Assembly: GCA_014529385.2 (NCBI GenBank)
Contig: CM043955.1
Coordinates: 149,809,640 to 149,873,639 of the forward strand
From: Adiantum capillus-veneris
Taxonomy: Eukaryota > Streptophyta > Polypodiopsida > Polypodiales > Pteridaceae
Length of the DNA stretch: 64,000 bases
Direction of reading: 5' to 3'
Below, piece after piece: positions 1 through 10,432 of the stretch. Below the pieces are notes generated by a model. It saw nothing but the letters and a program-made list of their open reading frames with translations, had not been told where the DNA came from and did no database searches. A program made the position numbers and the translations under genes. Position 1 is the first letter of the stretch, and the number at the start of each line of letters is the position of its first letter.

Positions 1-2410
1 ATAGACAACAAGAAGGTGGTGTAAGTGAACAAAACGGTAAGAACTCAGCAGCAACAGTTTTTGTTGTCTCAGAACTGGCTACCATGCAAAGCAGCGCTAG
101 AAAGTCGTTTGAAAGAATTAGGGCTGGCTCATTGCAATTGGATGTGCAAAATCTTGTACAAATGCATTCCAATGAAACACAAGGCGATGCTGACAAATTA
201 GAAAGGAAGAAAGGCAGGTTTTATGAGCAGTACACAAAGCTCAGAGATGCCAAGCTGAAGGACGAGAATGACTTTAAGAAAGCTGAGAGAGAAGCCAAGC
301 TGAGGTTGATGGAGGAGACATTATTATTAAGAAAGGCTGAGTTAGATGCTCAAATAATGAAACTATCAATGAGGAACCATCAGCAAACCCGTGCTATCAA
401 GCTTCACGCTCGGAAGGCTGACCTTCAGGCACTGCAAAGAGCAAAGGTAGTGATGTTTGCTCCTTATTCTTTTCCCCTTTGCATGTATAAACTGATAAGT
501 GGTGTTGATTCGGTCATTTACAGGAGGATGCTGTTGATGAAAGAAATAAAGAGATTAGGAGCTTCTCAAAAGGCCGAGCAAGGTCACCACCACTCACATC
601 GTCTTCAGGAAAGGAAGAGGTTTCAACTTCCAAGTCCCAAGGTGGGAGAAAATCTTCTGTAGCTTCACAGAAAGGAGCAACCCCACCTCGGAGCTCAATG
701 AGAGGAAGCTCTCTTTCACCCAAGTTAACACCTCGGAGTGTAACAGGCTTGACCATGAAACCTCGAAAATTTGTTGCTTCTGGTGTGAATGATAATCCCC
801 TTGCAAAGTCAGTTCCCTCTTTTGCCAATCTGAGAAAAGAAAATACAAAGCCTCTTGCTGGATGCCCCTTAGGCAACAATAGCTTACAGGCCAAAGATGG
901 GGGTGCTGGACGCTTTTGTGCACCAAGTGAAGCTCAGCCTCTTGAGACCAATGAAAATATACCGGTTTGTACGTCTGTCTGTGGACCTGCAAAGGAGGAC
1001 AAAGTTCTTTCTCTTGTTTGTAGGAGCCGCTGTGATTTAAAGAGGATATCAACATCAAGTGATGAAGGTGCCTCGGCTCCCCTTGTATTGCAGAGAGAGG
1101 TGGGATCTGAGCCTGGAGCTCTCAGCACTTTGACATGTGATGATTCAAGCCAGGAGATTCAGCAGATAGCCAACGGAGGGGAGACACCTGAACAAAAGCT
1201 TGGGCATCTTACTATCCAACAGACGCCATCGCCTCTTGTTGGATCTCTCGGCTCTTATGAAGGGAGATCTCTATACGCTATATCCTTGGAACCTGAAAGG
1301 ACAGATGGTTCTAACATGTTTCTTGTGGACACCGATCCAAAGGATGCTTTTGGAGAACAGAGTATGGAAACTGATACCGGTGAATCTGACCTTCTCATAG
1401 ATTCAGGACCACCAAGTGTTTTAGTGATGCGAACAGTTACTATAGCTGCAGCTTTAATGGAGGAAACTGCCGTGATAGATGCTAAAACTGCTTATCGGAC
1501 TACATCCTTCCCTACTGACATGGAGTCTGCCCAGCAGTTTGCCGCTGGGGGCCTGTTAGGGAGACGCGAAGTAGACTCTAATCCCCATTCGGTTTCTGGA
1601 CAAAACCTTGAAAGCCTGTATGTGGCTGATGCCTCTACATGTCGAGCCGTTTCCTTGCCTCATGAGCATCATTTACCTAGGTTTTCACATGGTCCTGCTT
1701 CTCCACCCAATTCACAGGTAGAAGTACAAATCGACACAGCATCTGGTCACTTCAGCTCTTCATTGGCTAGTGGTGTTGAGTCGCCAGTCCTGAGTCCTGC
1801 CTATTGGAATTCCTTACAAATGCAGTATCCCCCTGGACCCCAAAAGCTTGCAACGGCTCTATCAAACAAAGAGTCTGCCAAGGGTTTCAAAAAACTTCTG
1901 AAGTTTGGGCGAAAGAACCGTGCTCCTGATGCTGCTACTGCTGATTGGGCTTCAAGTTATGCCACATCAGAAGGTGACGATGAGTCGGAAGACCAAAAGT
2001 ACTCAATTGACGAGCGTAATGCCAAAGGAAAACTAGATGAATGCAAAGCAGTTAACATAAAAGGGGATCAGTACATTACTGCAGACAAGACATTAGCAGG
2101 TACTCCTGGAACCATTTAGGTTGAGGTACAAAATAATGATTTAATGCGGTTTTCTTGGTGGAACCTTAACATTGATCAAATCTTGCCAGCTCAATCTATG
2201 AGAAGTTCAATTCCAACTCCTCCTGCCAATTTCAAAATTCGAGATGACCAGTTGATAGGAGGAACAATGCTCAAAGGTAAACTTCAATGATCTGATGTTG
2301 AAACCTCTTTATTCCTCTTGCTTATGTTAAGATCTGTTGATTTTGCAGCACCCAAATCTTTCTTTTCGTTCTCCTCTTTCCGTAGCAGAGGGACTGAAGG
2401 GCGAGTGTGA
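1..2410 (+). CDS. COP1-interacting protein 7 (CIP7)-like protein, 3' part of gene
   Basis: The only convincing host gene; its 5' end lies outside the window. The frame is open from base 3. Exons read as <3-446, 524-2099, 2190-2276 and 2349-2410 (TGA), with GT-AG introns of 77, 90 and 72 bp. Removing 2100-2189 takes out the TAG at 2117, which is therefore intronic and not a nonsense codon. Seen: a charged, probably coiled-coil stretch (FYEQYTKLRDAKLKDE and following, bases 225-420), a long Ser/Pro-rich middle, the basic motif KGFKKLLKFGRKNR near 1885-1920, then TSEGDDESED, a SSIPTPPANF block and the C-terminus APKSFFSFSSFRSR. From memory, this order of conserved blocks matches the C-terminal half of plant CIP7-related proteins. 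Arabidopsis CIP7 is a nuclear, COP1-interacting positive regulator of light-induced genes; the same role here is inference. No decay is visible in the part present. Confidence 0.8.
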
Positions 2411-2957
2411 AGATAGAGAACTGTGGCAACCGTGGCAATCCACACGGGACAGTCTCTCACCCTTCCCCAGCCCACAGAAAAGAGTTGCTCAATTTTTCTA
2501 GATGATAGATACCTTAACGTTTCTGAGCTAGGACAAAGGAGATAGCATTGAGGGGATGCGTTCCTCTTCTCTGATCATCTTCAATTGGCCATGCTAGCTG
2601 AATAACTGGGTATGGCAGATTGAGTGAGTCAGATGTAGTCTCCTTTTTGGGCTGCAAAACGGTCACATGTAATTTGAGTTGCTCTTCTAGGAGCTCTATC
2701 AGCTCAGCCTTTGTATCTTATGTGTACTAATAAGGAAAATTCTCTGATTTTTGCTTATTGTGTCACTTGTACTTCTTTCCAGGTTTGGTTGAAGCATGTC
2801 ATCATTTTTTCATAGATCGTAAAGTTTGCAAGTTCGAGGCAGGGTAAAGCACATACAAAGAGTAGACCTCCTGCGAGATTTGAATCGTCTACGGTCATCA
2901 TCTCATTTGACTTAGGGTAGTAAGCTAGCCTATCAACTGAACTTTGGTAGTGTCTAT
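2411..2957. other. 3' UTR and intergenic DNA after the CIP7-like gene
   Basis: No coding pattern is visible. The first few hundred bases are probably the 3' UTR. The stretch ends at the ACTAA target duplication (2958-2962) of the next retrotransposon. Confidence 0.5.
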
Positions 2958-2962
2958 ACTAA

Positions 2963-3525
2963 TGTAGTGGGAATAATGTGTCGTGCTCTCTATTGTGGGT
3001 GCTCCTCAGTGCAATGTGTGTGAAATCTCACCCCAACAGAATGAAAACACTATGGACAATGAACAATATAGCAAACAAGCAACTCAACAGTAGAACCCGA
3101 ACAACATGGGACTCGAATAACTCAGATGAACCAGTACAGACTATGGCATGGCAGCACTCTACTCCAAGCCCAGAACTCACGGGTACAATTGGGTGTCGAG
3201 GCTCAAGATGTGCAGGGAGGCTGCATTGTGATGTAGACGACACGACGCTAGACTCAAGACTCATAAACCACCTAGAACAGTACATCCAAACTCAAGCAAG
3301 TGTGAGCATATATACAACCCAAAAGGGCAACCAACGGATAACTCAAATATCTCAGACTGTCAAGCTGCACCTATCCCCAAATTGTGGGGGAGAAGAACTA
3401 GGCACGGTGTCCTCTAAAACACCAATATTGCCATGTGTCAAGTCCACCAAGTGTGAACCCACAACCAACGACCAACTGTTATTGTCTTGTCTTTCCGTGT
3501 AGAGTGACACTGTAGCTCAGCTACA
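2963..3525 (-). repeat. 3' LTR of element A
   Basis: 563 bp, matching 12769-13328 over its full length with visible divergence, which indicates an old insertion. It begins TGTAG and ends CTACA. Short open frames inside it (for example 2978-3502) also occur in the other LTR and are not genes. Confidence 0.9.
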
Positions 3526-4379
3526 AGTTGCCCGCCACAAGACCACTCACCGTCCCGGAGAGAAGTGGAGTGAAAGATTTGCAAAAAGCTCCATTGGTAT
3601 GTACACTGGAGGGTGAAGACGCCCAGCTCTACCGGTGGTCGGATGATGGAGGTGGAGGTGGGTAGTACATTGGAGGGTGAAGACGCCCAGGAGCTGCTAG
3701 CTACTGGTGGTCGGATGATGGATGTGGAGGTGGGTAGAATGGTGGGTAAGGAGAGGGAGGCCAGGTGTATGGCGGAGGGTAGTGGCCGTATGTATGACGA
3801 GGATACATTGGATAGGGAGCACCAGCCCCATGAGCAACAGATTGGGTAAGGTGAGAAGTGGTAGAAAACCGGGAAAGCCGTTGTAAAAGGAAGGATGATG
3901 GGACAAGGGAGGTTGGGAGAGTGAGGCCACGGAGGGTCCTCCAAACTGTGAAAAAGCAGATATCGGGTGTCGAGACTCCATAGTAGGTGGTGGTGGTTTT
4001 GCTCCCTACGAATCCCCCAAATGAGCTTTCGAAGCATCCGCTTGGAGTGCCATAGCAGCAACGTTAGTAGAACTTGGAGCTATAGTTGTTAAGTTGTTTG
4101 TGAAATGGCTATTGATTGAGATTGGGCGCAGAAAGGACACATTGGACTGACCACAGGGGAAAGTTTTTGAACTTCAGCCATATCATTTTCTTCTCCTAGC
4201 TGCATTTGTAAAGTGCGGACTATGTGTTTGAGATCCTGCACTTGGCAAGTGAAAATTCTAATGCGATCTTGAGCTTGAGCAACTAACAAATCTCTATCCC
4301 TCGATCTTTGAAGGTGGCTTTGTACTTCCCTTTGCATACTGTCATATACTGCGCAATGCAAGCCGTTAGTATCCTGCAA
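3526..4379 (-). pseudogene. Decayed ORF downstream of integrase in element A (coiled-coil and Pro-rich)
   Basis: Between the integrase end and the 3' LTR of element A, the minus strand carries a 96-codon open frame (4379-4089). It is rich in Gln, Arg, Glu and Leu and looks like a coiled coil (LQRSRDRDLLVAQAQDRIR and following). It then continues, with frame changes, into a Pro/Ser/His-rich stretch down to about 3600. A second copy of its first 40 or so codons lies in opposite orientation at about 5365-5490. I do not recognise the family. Its position after integrase is where some plant gypsy elements carry accessory or env-like ORFs, but no membrane segment is evident. It could also be a captured gag piece from another element. 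Confidence 0.35.
3602..3737 (+). repeat. Two-copy tandem repeat (64 and 72 bp)
   Basis: Two successive units, 3602-3665 and 3666-3737, share GGAGGGTGAAGACGCCCAG and GGTGGTCGGATGATGGA. The second has an 8-bp insertion. On the minus strand the repeat encodes part of the Pro/Ser-rich stretch. Confidence 0.85.
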
Positions 4380-4380
4380 A

Positions 4381-5900
4381 GGCTATCATTTTGTAAGCTG
4401 ATTGTTAAGGGTTCTAGAGTCAAGTGCTAATCTTACTAGCTTGACTCTTCAACCCTAAACTATTCATGTTCTCGATCCACTCTCATATCCCCTCTTCTTC
4501 TCTTGCTCTGGTAGGCGCTGATTCTAGCTTTTGTATGGGATCTCTCCATCACTCCTTGTGTGGTTCGCATTGAATTTGATCACTTTTGATGTGGTTTCCT
4601 TTGAGGTAGTCAATTGTATTTGGTTGTTCCTACCGCCTTTTGTTTTACTTTTCCCACTTCTCTCTCAACTCTTACTAACGTTGTGCAACCTTGTGCTTGC
4701 ACTATCCAAATCAATGTTCGTTAGAGCTACTCACAGGGTACTAGGTCTCTCTTTGCTCTTCACCTTAGAGCAACTCTTTGCTCTCTCTTAGTCATTCGTT
4801 TGCTAGCTCTACTGCAGGTCGACATAGCAGAAAGTGCCCAATCTCCCCTCACCTCTCTCCCTCTGATTTTACAATTCCCATCGATACCCCCATCGCTGAC
4901 TCTTGGAGAATTGGCACGACAACAATACAGCTATCAAATTCCTGATCTCGAACTGCAGGCCAGCGCCACAGCCAAATCCCTCTTGTGCGGGTATGCTCTA
5001 TGGTCATTGTGGAAATGAATCTTATGTATCTCAATGTCTCTCGATGTTGCAGTTTCGGATGTAAATGTATGCTTTTGTAGGCAGTTTAAGAGCTTGAATA
5101 AAGGCTTTGATGTCAGGGCCGCAACTTCAACAAATGTGAGCATGGCCACTTCCGTGGCCACCTCTACCTTTACTCCACCTATTGTTAGTGTTGCAGCACC
5201 CAATCACACGCCCGAGTTGTGTTGGTAGTACCACCTACTCCTACTCCTAGTGCACGGGCACCTAGCTTTGGCAAGGTGACCCATTGGTCAACTTTTCGCC
5301 CTAGGCCGACAGACTTCTAGATGCAGATTGAAAGGTAATTCAGACTATTCTAGATGCAACCATCTCTTTGCAGGATACTAACGGCCTGCATTGCGCAATA
5401 TGTGACAGTATGCCAAGGGAAATACAAAGCCACCGTCAAAGATCAATGGATAGAGACGTGTTAGTTGCTCAAGCTCAACAACTATTTTCAAACCTAGAGA
5501 GCAAAGAGAGACCTAGTACCCTGTGAGTAGCTCTAACGAACAGTAATTTGGATAGTGCAAGCACAAGGTTGCACAGCGTTAGTAAGAGTTGAGAGAGAAG
5601 AGAGAAAAGTCAAACAAAAGGCAATGAAGCGAGCAGAGTTAAGTGGTGGGAACAACCAAATACAATTGACCACCTCAAAGCGAACCACATCAAAAGTGAT
5701 CAAATTCAATACGAACACAGAAGGAGTGATGGAGAGATCCCATACAAATGCTAGAACCAGTGCCTACCAGAGCAGGAGAAGGAGAGGGGATATGAGAGTA
5801 GATCGAGAACATGAATAGTTTAGGGTTAAAGAGTCAAGCTAGTAAGATTAGCACTTGACTCTAGAACCCTTGACAGTCAGCTTACAAAATGATAGCCTTT
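4381..5900. repeat. Large foldback: inverted arms of about 400 bp inside element A
   Basis: The arm 4381-4771 (plus) is repeated in inverted orientation at about 5497-5897. Both outer ends read AAAGGCTATCATTTTGTAAG from outside in. The arms are similar but not identical, with indels. About 725 bp separates them. A shorter sequence (minus strand 4380-4259) recurs inverted at 5365-5490, so on the plus strand the order is block G reversed, arm, spacer, block G, arm reversed. It sits between integrase and the decayed 3' ORF of element A. No transposase or clear target duplication is seen. Confidence 0.8.
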
Positions 5901-7011
5901 GATTCGAGACCCAATGACGAGGGATAAAGGAACACTTGCTAGTGTGGATAATTGTACGGCTCCTTGGGATAGAATCTCTTGCACTCGGTAAGGGCCTTGC
6001 CAAGCAGGAATGAGCTTTTTGGACTTCCTTTGGTAGCGAGCCTAATAGAGTAGCACTAATGATCCAAGCTTGAATTTCGGTTGGCGAAGTTGACGATCAT
6101 GCCAAGCCTTACGACGAAGCTATTCCGTTTGGAGTGCATTGGAGGCTAACAATCTACTCTCTTCCAACTGGGAGAGACGAGAGATGTAGGCAGAGCTCAT
6201 ACCCCAATCAATACGAAGATTGCCTACTCGAGGGGGGGCTCAATTGAATTCAAAAGGAGCTATGGCTTCCAAAGTGAAGGCTAGTTGGAAAGGGGTGTGA
6301 GTGGTTGCCGCTTTGAAGGAACTGCGGTATGCCCAGAGGGTGTCGTGGATAGTTGGAGCCCATGAAGCTGGATGAATATGGCATGATTTTCGTAGAAGGT
6401 TAATAAGCTCAAGATTTGCGATGAAAAATCTTGTAGTTGGCCAGCAAAATTGAGATCAACTCATTAACAAAAGTGACTGCCCCGATCACTGGTGATCTCC
6501 AGGGGACATCCAAACCTGCACAATAAATTTTCGTATAAAAACTTTGCCACAGTATTGCTAATGCAATCAGTTGTTGCCAAAACCTTTGTCCACTTGGTAC
6601 CGTGATGTGTAGCCACAAGCAGATACTTTCGATTACCTGGTTGAGATGGGAGGGAGATTGGACCCACAAAGTCTAACCCCCATCTCTCGAATGAGATGGT
6701 AACCATGCCATCGAGACTTGCAGAGGACGGTTGGACTGCTTACTTGGATTCGGTTCACAACGTTGACAAACATCACAAACTTTGACATAAGCAATTCCAT
6801 CCCTGAATACATAAGGCCACCATAGACCATTCTGTAGAATTTTATGGGCGGTGATGTGACCAGGGTAATGGCCACCAGTGGGACCATTGTGGGCATCCTC
6901 AAGAATATGCTCAACTTCATGGGGAGAGAGACACCGCCTCAGAATACTATCCGGACCTGACATGTAGAGCTGGCCTCCAATGAGAGTGAATGGTCGAGAC
7001 TTCAATAGCAA
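5901..7011 (-). pseudogene. Integrase of element A (broken)
   Basis: Read on the minus strand. Integrase would insert element cDNA into the genome. The N-terminal HHCC zinc-binding region is at about 6900-6760 (GGHYPGHITAHKILQ, then VCDVCQRC). The core follows after a frameshift near 6700-6673, with WGLDFVGPI and ITSDRGSHF carrying the first two Asp of the DDE triad. Downstream, in broken frames to about 5930, come the end of the core and a WQGPYRVQEIL motif, the GPY/F-type C-terminal module. Several stops interrupt the region, so no functional enzyme is possible. No chromodomain could be seen after GPY. Confidence 0.8.
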
Positions 7012-7020
7012 CCTTCTCTT

Positions 7021-7440
7021 CTACAAGGGAGATGCATTCTCTGGGGACATGCCAGTGGATAACAAATGCAAGACATCGCCGTACCGTTCCGGAGTTGTTT
7101 CCACCTTAAAGAGATTGCTATCTGGAAAGTCGTCCGCAGTCCCTGTAGCTTCTTCTCCTATTTCAATGCGAGAGAGGTGGTCAGCCATGACGTGATGCTT
7201 GCCGAGATGGAGGACCACCTCGAAATCAAACTTCCGAAATAGAAGTAACCACCTCCACACTCGACCTGCAACTTGTGGCTTATTAAGAAAATAGCACAGG
7301 GTGTTTTCTAATAAATAGTGACGAAATTTTTGTAGAGCATACACAAAAGCCATATCTTCCCTTTTTGTCGTGCTATAGGCAACTTCATGATGGCTACTAT
7401 CTTTTTGGGTGAGGCGCTAAACCTTTAGCAGACACCACAT
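7021..7440 (-). pseudogene. RNase H of element A, N-terminus deleted
   Basis: The minus strand shows the second half of a gypsy RNase H: TTKREDMAFVYALQKFRHYL (the family's active-site Glu block), FLNKPQVAGRVWRWLL and HVMADHLSRIE. The catalytic DAS segment and the whole RT-RNase H connection are missing. RT sequence ending near 7390 (LGHVVSAKGL) runs almost directly into the Glu block, so roughly 300-400 bp was lost. The remnant runs up to the integrase region. Confidence 0.75.
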
Positions 7441-8672
7441 GGCCTAAAAGTGTACCTTCAGTGACCAAAAAATGGCATTTGTTCGGATTGTGCTTCAGAC
7501 ATGTCTCCCTGCACCTGAGGAAGACGATAGAGAGCTGAGCGAAGCATAGAACGGGGAACGGGAACGAGAGGGTCCGGAACGAGATGGGAACAGGGAGGAG
7601 GAGGGGGGGCCGGAACAGGAATGGGGCTGGAACGGTCCACCTAAAGTAAGGATTGAATTACCTCCATTTAGCTTAGTCCCAAATAAACTCCTAAACAACC
7701 CCAAATCTTCCCCCTAACCTGCCCTCAAATTGCACCAAGTATGTTCCCCGAACAGCCCTAAATCTGCCCCCAAAAGCTGACTTTTTTTTTCCCCCAAATG
7801 CCTACTTTTGCCCGTTCCGCCCCGCGTTTCACCATTCCGCCTCATGTTTCGCCCATTCCGGAACACCGTTCCGGTTACACCATGTTCCGGAACGGCGTTT
7901 CGTTCCCATCTCCGTTTCGGGAACGGGACTCGTCCGGAACACCGTTTCGGAACGTTTGGGCTGTGTTCCCCCCGTTCCCTGTTACAGTGGAGCGAAGTGC
8001 TCCTCTAGACTCTCCACTGGGGTTGAACATTGAGCACCCGCGAAGGTTGAAAAATTGTCCATGAATATTCGAAGATGATCCATGAGCAAAGGACAAAAGA
8101 TGACATATACTGTGCAATTGAAAGACGGTGGAGCATTTTTCAGCCCAATAGACATTCTGGTGTAAATGAAAATACCCCAAGGAGTCACAAAAGTCGTTTT
8201 AAGTTGATCACCCGGATGGATGCCTAATTGATTGTAGCCACTGAACCCATCCATGAAATTGTAAAGTACGTGTCTTGCCACATCTTCGAGCACACGCTCA
8301 GTGAAGGGTGTGGGGAAACCATCTGGGATAGTTACCTTGTTCAAAGCGCGGTAGTCGATGCACACAGATTTTATTGGATTGCTTCTTAGGCGTATGACCA
8401 TGGGTGATAGCCACTCAAAGTGCTCCACTGGAACAATGATTCCAGCTTCTTGCATTATTTTCTAGCTTTTTCTTGACAGTTTCTGTTTATTTAGGGTTGA
8501 GCTTGTAAGCTCGGCATTTGGCTGGTTTAGCCCCTTCAACCAGATGGATAGTATGGACACCCAATTCTTGTGGGATTCCTTCCAAATCTTTGTAAGACCA
8601 AGCAAAAACATCTTTAAAGGAGTGCATAAAAGAGACTACTTGATCGAGTAGCGTGGGATGATCCCATAACAA
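7390..8672 (-). pseudogene. Reverse transcriptase of element A, split by an insertion and catalytically altered
   Basis: Minus strand. The RT lead-in (FKDVFAWSYKDLEGIP) is at 8672-8487. After a frame change the palm and fingers follow at 8455-7998 (CIDYRALNKVTIPDGFPTP, FMDGFSGYNQLGI). The domain resumes beyond the 445-bp insertion at 7536-7390 (HNPNKCHFLVTEGTLLGHVV). The catalytic motif, normally F/Y-x-D-D, reads FMDN, so the second Asp is replaced. The insertion, frameshifts and this substitution mean the enzyme is dead. This domain would copy element RNA into cDNA. Confidence 0.85.
7545..7989. mobile_element. hAT-like non-autonomous transposon (MITE), 445 bp, in RT of element A
   Basis: An 8-bp direct repeat GAGCGAAG flanks it at 7537-7544 and 7990-7997, the duplication length typical of hAT transposons. 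The ends are imperfectly inverted: CATAGAACGGGGAACGGGAA from the left, CACTGTAACAGGGAACGGGG from the right. The interior has no transposase and is packed with GGAAC/GTTCC pentamers, especially near both ends, as expected of subterminal transposase-binding repeats. Skipping the insert and one repeat copy restores the RT frame of the host element, which supports a clean insertion. Confidence 0.75.
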
Positions 8673-8677
8673 GGAGG

Positions 8678-9880
8678 CTAAGAGGATGTGTTGAGGGTCG
8701 TTAGGGTGTCCAGGATGACTTCTTTGACTGGGACATGAGGTATATCTGGTGAGGGTGCATCAGAAGATGAAGATTGAGCCACCTCTTGTAGCTTTGAGAC
8801 ATCATGGGCTGGTGTCTGATCAATGTGAAAATCAACATACTCTTCTTGTAACCATCCAGGTGGAAGCTCCTCGAAGGGTAAGTCCTCATACACAACAAAG
8901 TGCTTTTGCGTGGAGGGGGAGCCGGCGGACACAGAGGAGGCTAAGGGGAGGGGTGACACATTGGTGAACCCTTGCAAAGGAGATTTCTTCCCCCTTCTAT
9001 GATGTGTTATAGGTTCACCAAGGCCGATGGCTTCCATCACGGAAGCAACAAAAGTATGATCCTCAGTGATTGTCACACTTGCTTCTGGATGATGTGGCTC
9101 GCTAGTCTCAACTAGAAGAGCAGGGGAAGAGGATCCTCTGGAAAGGGTTGAATAGAGACCACATAGCATGGCAGCAATGTGGTAGCCTCCAACCATTGCA
9201 GTAGATCTTCGTCGGACCCGTGAGGTTGGGTAGGCTACTCCAAGTCGGGGTTGGGGGTTGGACTCCATTGACAAAGAACTATGATAAACTACTGGTGGAT
9301 CCATACCTCCTTCGAGTTGAATTGGTTTCATTGGGGAGCAAGGAGTATGTATCCACATGGCATCGTTTCGCCAATCATGAAGTGATTTAGTGTGCTGCAG
9401 CCATGGTCGACCAATGAGCAAAGGAAATCCTCCCTCAACCTTGGGGAGACAAACCACAACAAAATCCAAGCTAAAGGTGAATTCTTCTACCTGCAGAGGC
9501 ACCTTGTCCACTATGCCCATTGGGTAGACTGTTCTTTGGTCAGCCAATGTAAGTGTGAAGGAAACAGGGCAGGTAGGCTGCAGACCTAAAGCCAACATAG
9601 TGAACTCCGGCATCTGATTGATGCCAGATCCTCCATCGACTATGACACTGGAGAATTGGTGCCCAAGAATAGATACAGTGAGACGAGGATTCCTATAATT
9701 GGTGAGGGGAGCGGCGGGATAGAAAATCATGTAGGGCTCTAAGGGTTGTACAGGGAGGTGCCCGCCACTAGGCCCTGCACCCAGGTACAAAGATTGAATG
9801 ATTGTAAGGGTGTCACTTCTTAGACTTGCATCGAGCTTTAGCATGTCATAAAGGGAAACTTGTTGAAAGGTGTTCTTCAC
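8678..9880 (-). CDS. Retropepsin-like protease region of element A
   Basis: A 400-codon open frame on the minus strand, the best preserved part of element A. The aspartic protease motif is VIVDGGSGIN (about residues 79-88; plant gypsy elements often use DGGS in place of D-T/S-G-A), followed by LLIGRPWLQ near residue 155. The 200 or so residues after the protease are low in recognisable motifs and lead to the RT. The protease would process the Gag-Pol polyprotein. Gag lies immediately upstream in another frame and RT follows at once. Confidence 0.8.
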   Translation of the reverse strand: MKNTFQQVSLYDMLKLDASLRSDTLTIIQSLYLGAGPSGGHLPVQPLEPYMIFYPAAPLTNYRNPRLTVSILGHQFSSVIVDGGSGINQMPEFTMLALGLQPTCPVSFTLTLADQRTVYPMGIVDKVPLQVEEFTFSLDFVVVCLPKVEGGFPLLIGRPWLQHTKSLHDWRNDAMWIHTPCSPMKPIQLEGGMDPPVVYHSSLSMESNPQPRLGVAYPTSRVRRRSTAMVGGYHIAAMLCGLYSTLSRGSSSPALLVETSEPHHPEASVTITEDHTFVASVMEAIGLGEPITHHRRGKKSPLQGFTNVSPLPLASSVSAGSPSTQKHFVVYEDLPFEELPPGWLQEEYVDFHIDQTPAHDVSKLQEVAQSSSSDAPSPDIPHVPVKEVILDTLTTLNTSS

Positions 9881-9949
9881 GATAGTCTCTGATGTAGGCT
9901 TCTCACTTTTTGGGCAAGGCGTGTTCCGGGACTTTGATCTGCTGCAAGT

Positions 9950-10432
9950 CAGCTACCGCTTCCAAGACTTTTTCCTTGTCATGAGTTCTGCAAAAGTCTC
10001 ATGTGGTTGTAGCACTACGTTGGCCAACCCATCTAGAACCTGCTCTTCGAAGTCCCTTGGTCTGAAAGCTTCACAGAATTGCTTTCGTAATGTGGCCCAA
10101 GTCGTAAAATGGTTCTTAGCAAACCGACTATACCATTTATTAGCTAAGCCATCCAACGTTGACGGGAAGAGCACAAGGTAGGCGTCTTCTCTGTTGAGCC
10201 CACGACCTTGCAGAGAGAGACAAATCGCCTAGCATGGTCGTCTGCATCCTCTGTGGAGAGTCCTTTGAAAGTCAGAAACTTTATGTTCACCTTAGTCAGG
10301 ACGCTTGTGAGCTCCTCCATGACTGCATGTTCAGGAGCTTGTTGCAAGAGCTTGCTTTAACACAGTGGGCGAGAACTGTACTGGGGAAGGTGACTTGGGA
10401 GGTGAAGAACTGGAGGGAGTGGAGGTAGCCAT
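9950..10432 (-). pseudogene. Gag of element A, broken
   Basis: A likely start ATG is at 10432-10430 (minus). The retrotransposon capsid motif LDGLANKWYSRF with TWATLRKQFCEAF is at about 10150-10070, followed by a region rich in charged residues. At least two frame changes and stops occur before 9950. No zinc knuckle could be found, so the nucleocapsid part is lost or was never present. Gag would form the virus-like particle. Confidence 0.65.

Noticed and set aside
594-1128. Minus-strand open frames opposite the CIP7-like exon
   Set aside because: They overlap a conserved plus-strand exon and show no family resemblance.
698-2119. Reading the CIP7-like gene as a pseudogene because of the TAG at 2117
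   Set aside because: A GT-AG intron of 90 bp removes the stop and gives the conserved C-terminus in frame.
2978-3502. 174-codon open frame, similar to 12994-13284
   Set aside because: Lies wholly inside the LTR pair of element A.
7798-8064. Arg/Pro-rich frames across the GGAAC-rich block
   Set aside because: They are products of the repeated pentamer in the hAT-like insertion; all frames look alike.
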